64,000 nucleotides of DNA, from the NCBI RefSeq assembly GCF_009362815.1, contig NZ_WHNX01000006.1, positions 104,521 through 168,520 of the forward strand. Reading direction: 5' to 3'. The notes beneath the pieces are model-generated. The model did not search any database, had not been told where the DNA came from, and was given only the letters and a program-made list of their open reading frames with translations. This document shows positions 7,677 through 16,468 of the stretch, piece by piece. A program made the position numbers and the translations under genes. This stretch comes from Alkalibaculum sporogenes (GTDB taxonomy: Bacteria; Bacillota; Clostridia; Eubacteriales; Alkalibacteraceae). The number at the start of each line of letters is the position of its first letter. The stretch's first letter is position 1.

Positions 7677-9506
7677 ATGGCTATAAGAGTCCTTGATAAG
7701 GATACAGCAGATAAGATTGCAGCTGGAGAGGTTATTACAGACCCTACTGCTGTTATTAAAGAGCTAATTGAAAATAGTTTAGATGCTCACAGTACACGTA
7801 TTGATATTGATGTTGTAGATGGTGGTAAAAAATCTATGACAATAACCGATAATGGAGATGGCATTCTAGTTGATGAAGTCTACCTAGCCTTTGATAGACA
7901 TGCTACTAGTAAGATTAATAAACTTGATGATCTTAATGAGCTTACAAGTTTAGGGTTTCGGGGAGAGGCATTATCGAGCATCGCAGCTATTTCGAAAATA
8001 ACAATGAAGACAATGTCACGACAAGAAAATATAGGAAGTTTAGTGAAACTTTGTGGTGAACAAAGACAGGTCCAAAAAAGAAGTTTTAGTCGCGGAACTT
8101 CAATAAGAGTAGAGGACTTATTTTATAATATACCTGCTAGGCTAAAGCATATGAAAAAAGGAAATGATCTATCTAAAGATATAATCCAATTAGTAGAAAA
8201 TTTAGCACTATCACATCCGAATGTTTCGTTTTCATTAAATGTAGATGGTAGACATACTATTAGAACTCCAGGAGACAATAATCTTCATAACTGTATATTC
8301 AGTATTTTTGGCAATGAATTTGGTAATAATGTAATTGACATAAAATATGAAAACAAACCATTATTAATCACTGGTTATATAGGTAAACCAAGTTACACTA
8401 GAAATAATAGAAAACATCAATATATTTTTATTAATAATAGATTTGTACAGGATAATAAAATTGCAAAAGCTATAGAAGAAGCCTATGAAAATATGATAAT
8501 GATTAATCAACATCCTGTTTTTATATTGAATATATCTATTCCTCCTCACATGTTAGATGTAAATGTTCATCCTTCTAAAACTAAAATTAAGATATTGAAT
8601 GAAAGCTTAGTTTTACTGTTGATTAAGGACGGAATAAAAAAGAAAGTAAGAGAAAGCAGTTCTGTAAATATTAGTCACCAGATTAAAAACAATACAGCGC
8701 AAATTCTACTAGATGAGTATGTACAGGAAAAAATAACTCCAATCACTAGTTATTCTACTAACACAATAGTCACGCAAACACAAACACAAACACAAACACA
8801 AACACAAACACAAACACAAACACAAAATCCAAAGCAAGTAAATAAAAATGTAAATCCTAAAGATGAACAGATTATAAGTAAATTCCAATCAAATCTTGAT
8901 ATAAGCAAAGATGTTAGTAAAATTTTACAAGATTTTAACGATACTACTTATATTGGACAGATTTTCTTTACTTATATCTTATTTGAAGGAAAAGATTTTA
9001 TTCTCATAGTAGATCAACATGCAGCTCATGAAAGGATACTATTTGAAGATATAACTATAAAAGTGAAAAATGGTAGCATGGTAACCCAGCAAATTATTCC
9101 AGTAAATATTAAGTTGTCACCAAGTGAATATCAACTACTTATTAGCAATCAACAACTTTTTTATAAAGTAGGATTTGAACTTGAAGAGTTTGGTGATAAT
9201 ACTATTTGTATTCGAGGAGTACCGATATTTTTAAATAAAACCCAAGACCATAAATTGCTTATTGATATTATAGAGGATATAGATACAAAAATAGACTCTT
9301 CAAATATAGCTAAATTTGAAGAAATGATAATAAGAAGTTCTTGTAAGAAAGCTATTAAAGCAAATGAAAAATTAAGCTATAAGGAAATAGATTCACTTAT
9401 AGAACAGCTTACTTTATGCGATTATCCCTATACATGTCCCCACGGTAGACCTACATATGTACGGATGACCAAAAATGAGTTTGAGAAAAAATTTAAAAGA
9501 ATTTAG
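7677..9506 (+). CDS. mutL: DNA mismatch repair protein MutL (endonuclease type)
   Basis: A 609-residue GHKL ATPase that links MutS to excision. The N-terminal part has IAAGEVI, the ATP-binding ELIENSLDAHS and DNGDGI, and GFRGEALSSI. A variable linker (~335-410) carries nine Thr-Gln dipeptides encoded by a hexamer repeat. The C-terminal domain carries the endonuclease motif DQHAAHERILFE and the zinc-site motifs SCKKAIKAN and CPHGRP, so this is the nicking form found in bacteria without MutH. ATG at 7677 follows GAGGTGG. miaA begins 10 bases after the stop, suggesting one transcript. Confidence 0.97.
   Translation: MAIRVLDKDTADKIAAGEVITDPTAVIKELIENSLDAHSTRIDIDVVDGGKKSMTITDNGDGILVDEVYLAFDRHATSKINKLDDLNELTSLGFRGEALSSIAAISKITMKTMSRQENIGSLVKLCGEQRQVQKRSFSRGTSIRVEDLFYNIPARLKHMKKGNDLSKDIIQLVENLALSHPNVSFSLNVDGRHTIRTPGDNNLHNCIFSIFGNEFGNNVIDIKYENKPLLITGYIGKPSYTRNNRKHQYIFINNRFVQDNKIAKAIEEAYENMIMINQHPVFILNISIPPHMLDVNVHPSKTKIKILNESLVLLLIKDGIKKKVRESSSVNISHQIKNNTAQILLDEYVQEKITPITSYSTNTIVTQTQTQTQTQTQTQTQTQNPKQVNKNVNPKDEQIISKFQSNLDISKDVSKILQDFNDTTYIGQIFFTYILFEGKDFILIVDQHAAHERILFEDITIKVKNGSMVTQQIIPVNIKLSPSEYQLLISNQQLFYKVGFELEEFGDNTICIRGVPIFLNKTQDHKLLIDIIEDIDTKIDSSNIAKFEEMIIRSSCKKAIKANEKLSYKEIDSLIEQLTLCDYPYTCPHGRPTYVRMTKNEFEKKFKRI
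8772..8825 (+). repeat. Hexanucleotide microsatellite inside mutL (nine units)
   Basis: Nine ACACAA-type units in the frame ACA CAA encode nine Thr-Gln dipeptides, residues 366-383 of MutL, in the interdomain linker. The first unit is ACG CAA, the others are identical. Gain or loss of units keeps the frame. Confidence 0.95.
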
Positions 9507-9516
9507 TAGGTGAGCT

Positions 9517-10506
9517 ATGTTAGATAATATAACTGTAATAGTAGGACCCACTGCTTCGGGAAAGACAGATATGGGAGTTCGAATAGCTAAAAAAATAGAT
9601 GCTGAAATTATTTCAGCAGATTCTATGCAAATATACAAGTATATGAATATAGGTACTGCAAAACCAACGGTTGATGAGATGAGTGGAGTACCACATTACC
9701 TCATTGATGAAATAGATCCTAGTCAAGAGTTTTCAGTAGCAAACTTTCGTGAAAAAAGTGAAGTTTATATAAATGATATATTATCCCGTAATAAAAAACC
9801 TCTTATTGTTGGAGGTACAGGTTTGTATATTAATGCTTTAGTACAGCCTTGGAACTTCACTAAAACTGAGCCAAACCACGAGTTACGTATAGAATTTGAA
9901 AATATAGCTAAAGAAAAAGGAAATGACTATTTACACAATATGCTTAGGAAAGTTGATGAAATTTCTGCTCACGCTATTCATCCTAATAATGTAAAGCGAG
10001 TTGTACGTGCTTTAGAAGTATATAAAGAAACTGGCAAACCCAAATCACAGTTTGACTTAGAATCTATGAAAGAACAATTAAAGTACAATCCCATTATTAT
10101 GGGTATCAATTTGAATAGAGATACTCTGTATTCTAGGATAGAATTACGAATAGATATAATGATAAAATCAGGCCTTGTAGAAGAAGTGCAATCTCTTTTA
10201 GACACAGGATATAGTGAATCCCTTGTAAGTATGCAAGGTCTTGGATATAAGGAGATTATAAAGTATATAAAAGGTGAGTATTCTTTTGAAGAAGCTATCG
10301 AAATTTTGAAAAGAGATACTAGGCATTTTGCAAAGCGACAGTTAACGTGGTTTAGAAGAGATAATAGAATTAAATGGTTTAATATAGAAGATTATAAAGA
10401 CAAAGAAGTAATGGAACTAGATATGATAGCTTATTTAAGAAGTAAGGAGATAATATGTGAGAAAAGAAACGCTAGAAATGATGAAGAATGCATACGGAAT
10501 AGATGA
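9517..10506 (+). CDS. miaA: tRNA dimethylallyltransferase
   Basis: MiaA transfers the dimethylallyl group to N6 of A37 in tRNA, the substrate for MiaB. The protein shows the P-loop GPTASGKT near the N-terminus, the ISADSMQIYKYMNIGTAK segment with the DSxQ tRNA/DMAPP motif, GGTGLYINAL and a C-terminal KRDTRHFAKRQLTWFRRD. 329 residues, slightly longer than usual because the last ~17 codons run into the next gene (overlap 10457-10506). ATG at 9517 follows TAGGTGAG. Confidence 0.96.
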   Translation: MLDNITVIVGPTASGKTDMGVRIAKKIDAEIISADSMQIYKYMNIGTAKPTVDEMSGVPHYLIDEIDPSQEFSVANFREKSEVYINDILSRNKKPLIVGGTGLYINALVQPWNFTKTEPNHELRIEFENIAKEKGNDYLHNMLRKVDEISAHAIHPNNVKRVVRALEVYKETGKPKSQFDLESMKEQLKYNPIIMGINLNRDTLYSRIELRIDIMIKSGLVEEVQSLLDTGYSESLVSMQGLGYKEIIKYIKGEYSFEEAIEILKRDTRHFAKRQLTWFRRDNRIKWFNIEDYKDKEVMELDMIAYLRSKEIICEKRNARNDEECIRNR

Positions 10507-11755
10507 TAGTATAGTAATGTTATGTAATAAAAACGAAGAAAAAATTCTAAGCTATTATAAAGAAATTAATTGTATTAGAGAGCATAATCAGATTAAAGTT
10601 ACACATGCTATGCAAAAAGCTAGAATTAGTGAACGTCATTTTCAGGTATCAACTGGATATGGATATGATGATGAAGGTAGGGAAGGTGTTGAACAGGTAT
10701 ATTCCCTAGTATTTAACTCTGAAGATGCATTAGTGAGACCACAGATTACGTCAGGTACTCATGCAATATCATTATGTCTATATGGAGTTTTAAGACCTGG
10801 AGATGAAATGATTTCAGTTACAGGAAATCCTTATGATACTATCAAGACTATTATTGGTAGTGACAAATCAGATAAAGACTTAGGAACTTTGTATGATTAT
10901 GGCATTACTTATAATCAAATAGAACTATTGAACGGCAAAATTGACACAAAAAAAATAGAACAATCTTTGAATCCTAAAACAAAGATGATATACATACAAA
11001 GGTCAACTGGCTACGAATGGAGAAAAGCTCTGAGTATCCAAGAAATAAAAGTGTTTATAAATTATATTAAAAAAATCAATAAAAAAATCATTGTAATGGT
11101 AGACAATTGTTATGGCGAATTTATGGATTATTGTGAACCAACAGACGTTGGAGCAGATTTAATTGCAGGCTCACTTATAAAGAACCCTGGTGGTGGATTA
11201 GCTCCTGTTGGAGGATATATAGTTGGCAAGAAAGAATTAGTGTATAAAGCTGCCTGTAGATTATCTGCTCCAGGTATAGCAAAAGAAACGGGAGCAACAT
11301 TAGGTATAAATAGAACTTACTTACAAGGATTATTTTTAGCACCTCATGTTGTTTCAGAAGCAATAAAAACTGCTATTTTAGCTGCAAGAATATTTGAGGA
11401 TCTAGGATTTGAAGTATGTCCTAAGTCTGATGACTATAGAAGTGACATTATACAAGGTATTAAATTTCAAGATCCAAAAGCTGTTATGGATTTCTGTAAA
11501 GGAATTCAAAAAGCTGCTCCTGTTGATTCATTCCTAGTACCAGAACCTTGGGATATGCCAGGATATGATAGCAAAATTATTATGGCAGCGGGATCTTTTA
11601 TACAAGGGTCATCTATCGAGCTAAGTGCTGATGCTCCTATGAGAGAACCATATATAGCCTATTTACAAGGTGGGTTGACTCATGATCATGGTAAATTAGG
11701 AATATATATAGCCCTACAAGAACTTAAAAACACAGAATTTATTAATCTAGATTAA
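10457..11755 (+). CDS. Methionine gamma-lyase-like PLP enzyme (YnbB / 'aluminum resistance' family)
   Basis: A 432-residue fold-type I PLP protein of the family that follows miaA (or hfq) in many Firmicutes, named after B. subtilis YnbB and annotated as methionine gamma-lyase or 'aluminum resistance protein'. Family marks: STGYGYDDEGREG near the start, PQITSGTHAI, MVDNCYGEF (PLP Asp region), and SLIKNPGGG, which holds the probable Schiff-base Lys. The true substrate is not established. GTG at 10457 is used: AAGGAG lies 8 bases upstream, while the ATG two bases before meets TGA at once. It overlaps miaA by 50 bases. Its stop codon lies inside a 44-nt palindrome. Confidence 0.9.
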   Translation: MRKETLEMMKNAYGIDDSIVMLCNKNEEKILSYYKEINCIREHNQIKVTHAMQKARISERHFQVSTGYGYDDEGREGVEQVYSLVFNSEDALVRPQITSGTHAISLCLYGVLRPGDEMISVTGNPYDTIKTIIGSDKSDKDLGTLYDYGITYNQIELLNGKIDTKKIEQSLNPKTKMIYIQRSTGYEWRKALSIQEIKVFINYIKKINKKIIVMVDNCYGEFMDYCEPTDVGADLIAGSLIKNPGGGLAPVGGYIVGKKELVYKAACRLSAPGIAKETGATLGINRTYLQGLFLAPHVVSEAIKTAILAARIFEDLGFEVCPKSDDYRSDIIQGIKFQDPKAVMDFCKGIQKAAPVDSFLVPEPWDMPGYDSKIIMAAGSFIQGSSIELSADAPMREPYIAYLQGGLTHDHGKLGIYIALQELKNTEFINLD

Positions 11756-11770
11756 TAAATTCTGTGTTTT
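11727..11770. terminator. Perfect 44-nt palindrome, bidirectional terminator
   Basis: A 22-base arm beginning AAAACACAGAATTTATTAAT is repeated without mismatch in inverse orientation around TCTAGA. It has A runs and T runs at both ends and sits between convergent genes. The stop codon of the PLP-enzyme gene (11753-11755) lies inside it, and lexA ends at 11773. Confidence 0.9.
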
Positions 11771-11772
11771 AA

Positions 11773-12390
11773 TTAGAATCGCCTTATAACTCCAGCAACT
11801 TTACCTAAAATAGCTACATCATCTCTATAAATTGGTTCCATTGTAGAATTTTCTGGTTGTAATCTAATGCGTTTATCTTCTTTAAAGAATCTTTTAACAG
11901 TAGCTTCTTCATTGTCTACGAGAGCCACTACAATATCACCATTTATTGCAGTGTTTTGCTTTTCTACGATTACATAATCTCCGTCTAATATTCCAGCATC
12001 AATCATACTAGAGCCTTTTATATTTAGTATGTAACATTCTTTATTACTAATAAAGTCAACAGGCAAAGGGAAGGTATCTTCAATATTTTCAACAGCTAAT
12101 ATAGGTTGGCCTGCTGTCACTTGGCCGATAATTGGTACTTCAACTATTTCTCTTGTTCTTTTTTGGCTCTTATTTCTGTTTACAACCTCAATCGCCCTTG
12201 GTTTAGTTGGATCTCTTTTGATATATCCTTTTGTTTGCAATTTTTCTAAGTGTCCATGAACTGTAGAGGTGGATTTTAAGTTAACTGCACTACATATCTC
12301 TCTAACAGATGGAGGATATCCTCTAGTGTGTAACTCGTCGTTTATAAATTCATAAATTTCTCTTTGTTTTTTGCTTATATCTTCAGGCAA
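11773..12390 (-). CDS. lexA: SOS repressor LexA
   Basis: A ~205-residue repressor. The N-terminal winged HTH ([10 protein letters not shown], then [25 protein letters not shown]) binds SOS boxes. The cleavage site is Ala-Gly in VTAGQPI; the protease dyad is Ser in GSSM and Lys in EEATVKRFF. The frame extends 27 codons upstream, but an AGGAGG box (12404-12399 on the minus strand) stands 8 bases before a TTG at 12390, giving the usual LexA length, so that start is chosen. The divergent division inhibitor gene carries LexA boxes. A palindromic-repeat fragment lies just upstream at 12436-12464. Confidence 0.95.
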   Translation of the reverse strand: MPEDISKKQREIYEFINDELHTRGYPPSVREICSAVNLKSTSTVHGHLEKLQTKGYIKRDPTKPRAIEVVNRNKSQKRTREIVEVPIIGQVTAGQPILAVENIEDTFPLPVDFISNKECYILNIKGSSMIDAGILDGDYVIVEKQNTAINGDIVVALVDNEEATVKRFFKEDKRIRLQPENSTMEPIYRDDVAILGKVAGVIRRF

Positions 12391-12435
12391 TAAAATAACC
12401 TCCTCTTGTATATTATAATAAAGTGAAACTATATT

Positions 12436-12464
12436 TTTGTTAATGCGGGATAAATAACTACAGG
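12436..12464 (-). repeat. Fragment of dispersed repeat (TTATCCCGCATTAAC module)
   Basis: On the minus strand TTATTTATCCCGCATTAAC matches the module found at 3.4, 42.3 and 47.3 kb. It lies in the lexA leader region. Confidence 0.6.
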
Positions 12465-12631
12465 TTATCATTCTTTATGTACAGAAAAACAATATAAATT
12501 CGACCAGCTAATCTGTGTAGGTGTATTATGGAGAAAGCCAGTAGTCACTTGACAGAAATCAAAAAGTTCAGTCGCGTACACCGACTTATCTATTGCTTGC
12601 AAACAAGTATATCATAAGGATTACCAAAAAA

Positions 12632-12701
12632 CAAACAAATGTTCGCAAAAAACTTGACATGGAACGTGTGTTCTTGTAGAATGTAAATAGAACAAACGTT
12701 C
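12632..12701 (+). promoter_or_regulatory. SOS promoter with three LexA boxes
   Basis: Two boxes fit GAAC-N4-GTTC exactly: GAACGTGTGTTC (12662-12673) and GAACAAACGTTC (12690-12701). A third, CAAACAAATGTTCG (12632-12645), has one mismatch. The promoter is TTGACA (12654-12659), a 17-base spacer and TAGAAT (12677-12682), so one box fills the spacer and another follows the -10. Confidence 0.9.
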
Positions 12702-12716
12702 CCAAGGAGGGTTACT

Positions 12717-13022
12717 ATGAGAAAAAGAATAGTGATAGTTGATAAAACCAGATTTACCATTGCTTTGTGCATCTTGATAGTTTCTATTTCATGTGTTTTG
12801 ATGTTAACTTTTAATACTGTATCTGGAAGTGAAAATTTAGAATATAAAGATTATATTGTTGAAAAAGGAGATACAATTTGGAAAATTGCTGACTTAGTAT
12901 CAAATGAAAGTATAGATATTAGAGAAGTCGTATATCGTATATCTGAGGCAAATAATATAGGTGGCAGTGATCATATATATCCAGGACAAACTATAAAGAT
13001 ACCAACATTACAAAACAATTAG
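12717..13022 (+). CDS. yneA: YneA-like SOS-induced cell division inhibitor (LysM)
   Basis: 101 residues: a short basic N-terminus, one membrane segment (~13-32, FTIALCILIVSISCVLMLTF), and a LysM domain (~45-97, DYIVEKGDTIWKIADLV to PGQTIKIPTL). Length, build and position opposite lexA match B. subtilis YneA, which halts septation during SOS. The promoter carries two perfect LexA boxes. Sequence identity to YneA was not measured; the call rests on architecture and context. ATG at 12717 follows AAGGAGGG. Confidence 0.85.
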   Translation: MRKRIVIVDKTRFTIALCILIVSISCVLMLTFNTVSGSENLEYKDYIVEKGDTIWKIADLVSNESIDIREVVYRISEANNIGGSDHIYPGQTIKIPTLQNN

Positions 13023-13168
13023 TCCTAAAAGCTTAAATATAATCAAGAAAAACACAACTCGCGAGTACAATATAAAAGCAACTAGTTTTAACACTAATTG
13101 CTTTAGTAATAGTAGCAGAGATTATTTTTAAAGAATATACTCTTACCAAGTATACTTGCTTTAAACTA

Positions 13169-13453
13169 TTATTTTAATGCTGCCAGTAGTTCGTCAATAG
13201 TAGCTTGGTGATTTACGCCTGTTAGAAAAGATCTTCCATTAATTACAGGTATTCCCGGGTCTCCAATGATTTGTGTAGTACTAACTAGAACATCTGGTTT
13301 TAATGTTTTTACCTTAGATAAAGCTTCAGTCGCTTTACATTGGACTGTCATACAAGCTATACCTTGTTCTTTACAAATTTTTTCTATCTTTTTTGCTACT
13401 ACTGTAGAAGTTGCAATTGCAGTACCACAAGCAACTAAAATTTTCTTAGCCAT
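13169..13453 (-). CDS. PTS system IIB component, galactitol-like
   Basis: A 94-residue phosphocarrier domain. The start MAKKILVACGTAIATSTVVAKKI has the IIB Cys (C9) that takes phosphate from IIA, in the pattern of the galactitol-type IIB family. The rest alternates beta strands and helices to DELLAALK. No IIA or IIC gene is nearby, so it is solitary here; partners must lie elsewhere or it has a regulatory role (inference). ATG at 13453 follows AAAGGAGATG. Confidence 0.88.
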   Translation of the reverse strand: MAKKILVACGTAIATSTVVAKKIEKICKEQGIACMTVQCKATEALSKVKTLKPDVLVSTTQIIGDPGIPVINGRSFLTGVNHQATIDELLAALK

Positions 13454-13554
13454 TTTTTATACATCTCCTTTAAAATTTGATTAACTTATTAATATATAAC
13501 ATATACCCTACTATATAATTAATATTCACTATAACATAAATGATGTAAAATACT

Positions 13555-13690
13555 TCTCACTTCTTAAGGAGCAAGTGCCAACGACGGTCACTAAAGCTGC
13601 TGAGGTGAAATCTGGTAGAATAAAGTTGCTATTATAACTAATTTATATAGACTTATGAAAACAACAAATGTATAAAATTGTTGTTTTTTT
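13555..13690 (+). other. Unassigned leader-like stretch ending in a terminator
   Basis: In the 321-base gap before the Cys-rich gene, GC-richer sequence at ~13560-13625 (AAGTGCCAACGACGGTCAC; GCTGCTGAGGTGAAATCTGG) precedes a strong terminator at 13658-13690 (AAAACAACAA paired with TTGTTGTTTT plus T run). It could be a regulatory leader or small RNA. I do not recognise a known riboswitch; the T-box motif TGGNACCGCG is absent. Confidence 0.4.
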
Positions 13691-13786
13691 TATGAAGAAC
13701 TTTTATAAATGATGCTTTCGTGGTAGAATAACTAGATAATAATGTAATTATTCTCTAATTATACTAAAGGTGAAATGGTGATAAAA

Positions 13787-14038
13787 ATGAAAAATTGTGA
13801 ACTTCAAGAATATAAAGAGTGCAATGAATGCGGCGCGTGTGAATTATGTGATACAGATAAAGAAAAAATATGTGATAACTGTTGTAATTGCATTGAAATA
13901 GATTCGGATTATAAAGTTATAGAAATCGAAGATATACAAGATGGGGTAGACCATGACTTTTCAGAGGAAGAAGAGGATATGTTTTTGGATTGGGTGAGTC
14001 AAAAAATAGACAGAGATATAATAGAGACGGAGGACTAA
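13787..14038 (+). CDS. Small Cys-rich acidic protein of unknown function
   Basis: About 83 residues. The first half is Cys-rich (CELQEYKECNECGACELC, then CDNCCNCIEI), suggesting metal or Fe-S binding, though the spacing fits no ferredoxin that I recognise. The second half is very acidic. The start is uncertain: ATG at 13775 and GTG at 13778 are also in frame; AAAGGTG at 13766-13772 lies too close for 13775. The gene ends two bases before the MutS-like gene, with the next ribosome site (GGAGGA) inside its last codons, so the two are probably translated together. Confidence 0.75.
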   Translation: MKNCELQEYKECNECGACELCDTDKEKICDNCCNCIEIDSDYKVIEIEDIQDGVDHDFSEEEEDMFLDWVSQKIDRDIIETED

Positions 14039-14040
14039 TT

Positions 14041-15696
14041 TTGGGGGATTACTATACTATTTATTTGTTTAGTTTCATAGTTGCTTGTTTTATTATCTAT
14101 GATAGGTATAATAAATGGACTAATAATAAAAAAAGTGTAAAAAAGCTAATAGATACTTGGGGGATAGGAGATTACGAAAAATACCATGAAGGTGATTTTG
14201 AAAATATAGCTACTTTCTTTAATCATAAGATGTCTGACAAATTCTACATTGATGATATTACGTGGAATGATTTAGAATTTGATGAGATTTATAAGAAGTT
14301 AAATCATACCATGAGCAGTGTTGGAGAAGAATATCTCTATTATTTGCTCCGTACGCCTATTTTTAACCAAGATACATTAAAAAAACGTAATATTAAAATG
14401 GAAGAATTCGAATTAGATGCACAAAATCGTATAGCTCTTCAAAAAACATTACAGAAACTGGACAAAAAAAGAAGTATGTCTATATCAGATATCGTATATG
14501 GCACTATGAAAGACTATCGTGGGACCCCTATACTTCTAATTAGAATTCTTTCAATCATATCTATACTTTGGCTGATTTCTATTTTAATATATCCTGAGAT
14601 AGGATTAATATTTCTTTTTACCATATTTCCACTTAATATGTTGATTCATTATAGTTCCCGCAAACAGATTGAAAATAATATAAGCTCTATTAAATATGTA
14701 GTAAATCTAATTGTTACTTCAAAAAAATGTATTCCCTATATTACTGATAAAGATGTTCAAAGTCAGTTAATAGACTTATATAATAATGCAAAGATCTTAA
14801 GTAGTATACGGTTTAAATTCCTTTATCCTTCGAATGCTTCGGAAGATCTCTTTGGAGCTATCTTTGATTACTTACGCATTATAACTTTATTTGACTTATT
14901 TATGTACAGTAAAATGATTCGACTAATATCTGACAAGAAAATATATATAAAAGAAATATTTGAAGTTTTAGGAGAGTTAGATGCATTAATATCCCTAGCA
15001 TCATATAGATCAGGGTTAGAAGAGTATACTACGCCAATTATTCATACTAAGGAGGATGATTTCCTGAGATTTGAAAAAGCGTATCATCCGTTATTGACAA
15101 AACCAGAAAAAAATACATTGAATAAATCGCAGTCTATTCTAATCACAGGTGCAAATGCTTCTGGAAAGTCTACTTTTCTTAAGACTATAGGAATAAATCA
15201 AATCTTTGCACAAACTTTTTACACGGTATTAGCTACTTCTTATGAATCTAAATTAGTAAAAGTATGTACGGCTATGAGTGTAAAAGATAATATTTTACAA
15301 AATGAAAGTTACTATATTGCAGAAATAAAAGCCGTTAAACGAATCTTAGATGAAGTGAAAAAAGAAGACGGAAAGGTGCTGTGTATAGTAGATGAGTTGC
15401 TAAAGGGTACTAATACAAAAGAGAGAATAGTAGGGGCATATCAAATTTTAGACTATTTAAGTAATTATAGTTATGTGTACGCTGCAACTCACGATATAGA
15501 ACTTACAGATTTATTAAAAGAAAAGATGGATAATTATCATTTTCAAAGTGAAATTACTAATAATGATATTTACTTTGATTATCGAATTAAAGATGGAAAG
15601 TCACTAGATACTAATGCTATCGAGTTACTGAGAATTTTTGATTTTAATGAAGAAATAATCAGTAGATCTAAAGCTATGCTAAAAGCCATGATATAG
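14041..15696 (+). CDS. Membrane-anchored MutS-like ATPase
   Basis: About 551 residues. The N-terminus is a membrane segment (YTIYLFSFIVACFIIYDRY); two more lie near residues 170-210 (LLIRILSIISILWLISILIY; IFLFTIFPLNMLIHY). The C-terminal half is a MutS-family ATPase: Walker A TGANASGKST, VCTAMSVKDNI, Walker B VLCIVDELLKGTNTKER and ATHDIEL. The mismatch-binding and connector domains of true MutS are absent, so this is not the repair MutS (at 4991). Its substrate is unknown. TTG at 14041 is preferred over the in-frame ATG at 13990 because GGAGGA precedes it and the ATG lies inside the previous gene. Confidence 0.88.
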   Translation: MGDYYTIYLFSFIVACFIIYDRYNKWTNNKKSVKKLIDTWGIGDYEKYHEGDFENIATFFNHKMSDKFYIDDITWNDLEFDEIYKKLNHTMSSVGEEYLYYLLRTPIFNQDTLKKRNIKMEEFELDAQNRIALQKTLQKLDKKRSMSISDIVYGTMKDYRGTPILLIRILSIISILWLISILIYPEIGLIFLFTIFPLNMLIHYSSRKQIENNISSIKYVVNLIVTSKKCIPYITDKDVQSQLIDLYNNAKILSSIRFKFLYPSNASEDLFGAIFDYLRIITLFDLFMYSKMIRLISDKKIYIKEIFEVLGELDALISLASYRSGLEEYTTPIIHTKEDDFLRFEKAYHPLLTKPEKNTLNKSQSILITGANASGKSTFLKTIGINQIFAQTFYTVLATSYESKLVKVCTAMSVKDNILQNESYYIAEIKAVKRILDEVKKEDGKVLCIVDELLKGTNTKERIVGAYQILDYLSNYSYVYAATHDIELTDLLKEKMDNYHFQSEITNNDIYFDYRIKDGKSLDTNAIELLRIFDFNEEIISRSKAMLKAMI

Positions 15697-15757
15697 TCAA
15701 TATAAGTTCGGTCTAGACTTTATGGATATTATAAGATGAATTTTACAAGGAGGATAT

Positions 15758-16468
15758 ATGAAATTAAAATTAATATCAATTACTAAAAATTTTGGTGAAA
15801 AAAGAGTACTCAAGAATATCGATTTTGAATTTGATCAAGGAAAAATTTATGCCTTATTAGGTAGAAATGGTGCAGGGAAGACGACACTTTTTAATATTGT
15901 AGCAAAAGAATTAGAACAAGACGAAGGTATGAGTCTACTTATTGAAGAAGATGGTAGTGAGCGAGAATTGTCTACTGAAGATTATTCTTATATGTACTCA
16001 ACGCCGATTCTCCCAGGGTTTTTAACAGGTTATGAGTTTATTAAATTTTTCTGGGATATTAATGAACAACGTGTTGATTCTACGAAAACTATTGATGATT
16101 ACTTCGATATGATTCAACTAGATGAAGCAGATCGACACCGTTTAGTAAAAGGTTATTCACATGGAATGAAAAATAAACTACAGATGATGATGTTTTTAAT
16201 TGCTAGCCCAATGGTTATATTAATGGATGAGCCTTTAACTAGTCTAGATGTAGTAGTTGCATCAGAGATTAAGAATCTCATCCGTTCTATTAGGTCTGAT
16301 CATATTATTTTATTTTCAACTCATATGCTACAATTGGCCATGGATCTTTGCGATGAGATAGTAGTACTACATAATGGTGCATTACGTCTAATTGACCATG
16401 AAATGCTTAAAGATCCGAATTTTGAAGCAGAGGTTGTAGACATTCTTAGGGAGGTAGAAGATGTTTAA
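15758..16468 (+). CDS. ABC transporter ATP-binding protein
   Basis: 236 residues with Walker A GRNGAGKT (~37), a degenerate signature YSHGMKNKLQ (~131) in place of LSGGQ, Walker B VILMDEPLTSLD, and the switch His in STHM. Such short, signature-modified ATPases drive ABC-2-type exporters or membrane-protein systems. ATG follows AAGGAGGAT. The stop overlaps the start of the membrane partner by 8 bases, so they form one unit. Confidence 0.9.
   Translation: MKLKLISITKNFGEKRVLKNIDFEFDQGKIYALLGRNGAGKTTLFNIVAKELEQDEGMSLLIEEDGSERELSTEDYSYMYSTPILPGFLTGYEFIKFFWDINEQRVDSTKTIDDYFDMIQLDEADRHRLVKGYSHGMKNKLQMMMFLIASPMVILMDEPLTSLDVVVASEIKNLIRSIRSDHIILFSTHMLQLAMDLCDEIVVLHNGALRLIDHEMLKDPNFEAEVVDILREVEDV

Noticed and set aside
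12391..12471. 27-codon N-terminal extension of LexA
   Set aside because: It covers the AGGAGG site of the TTG start at 12390 and is not LexA-like.
13555..13690. T-box or SAM leader before the Cys-rich gene
   Set aside because: The T-box TGGNACCGCG motif and the SAM-I core motifs are absent, so it was kept only as an unassigned leader.
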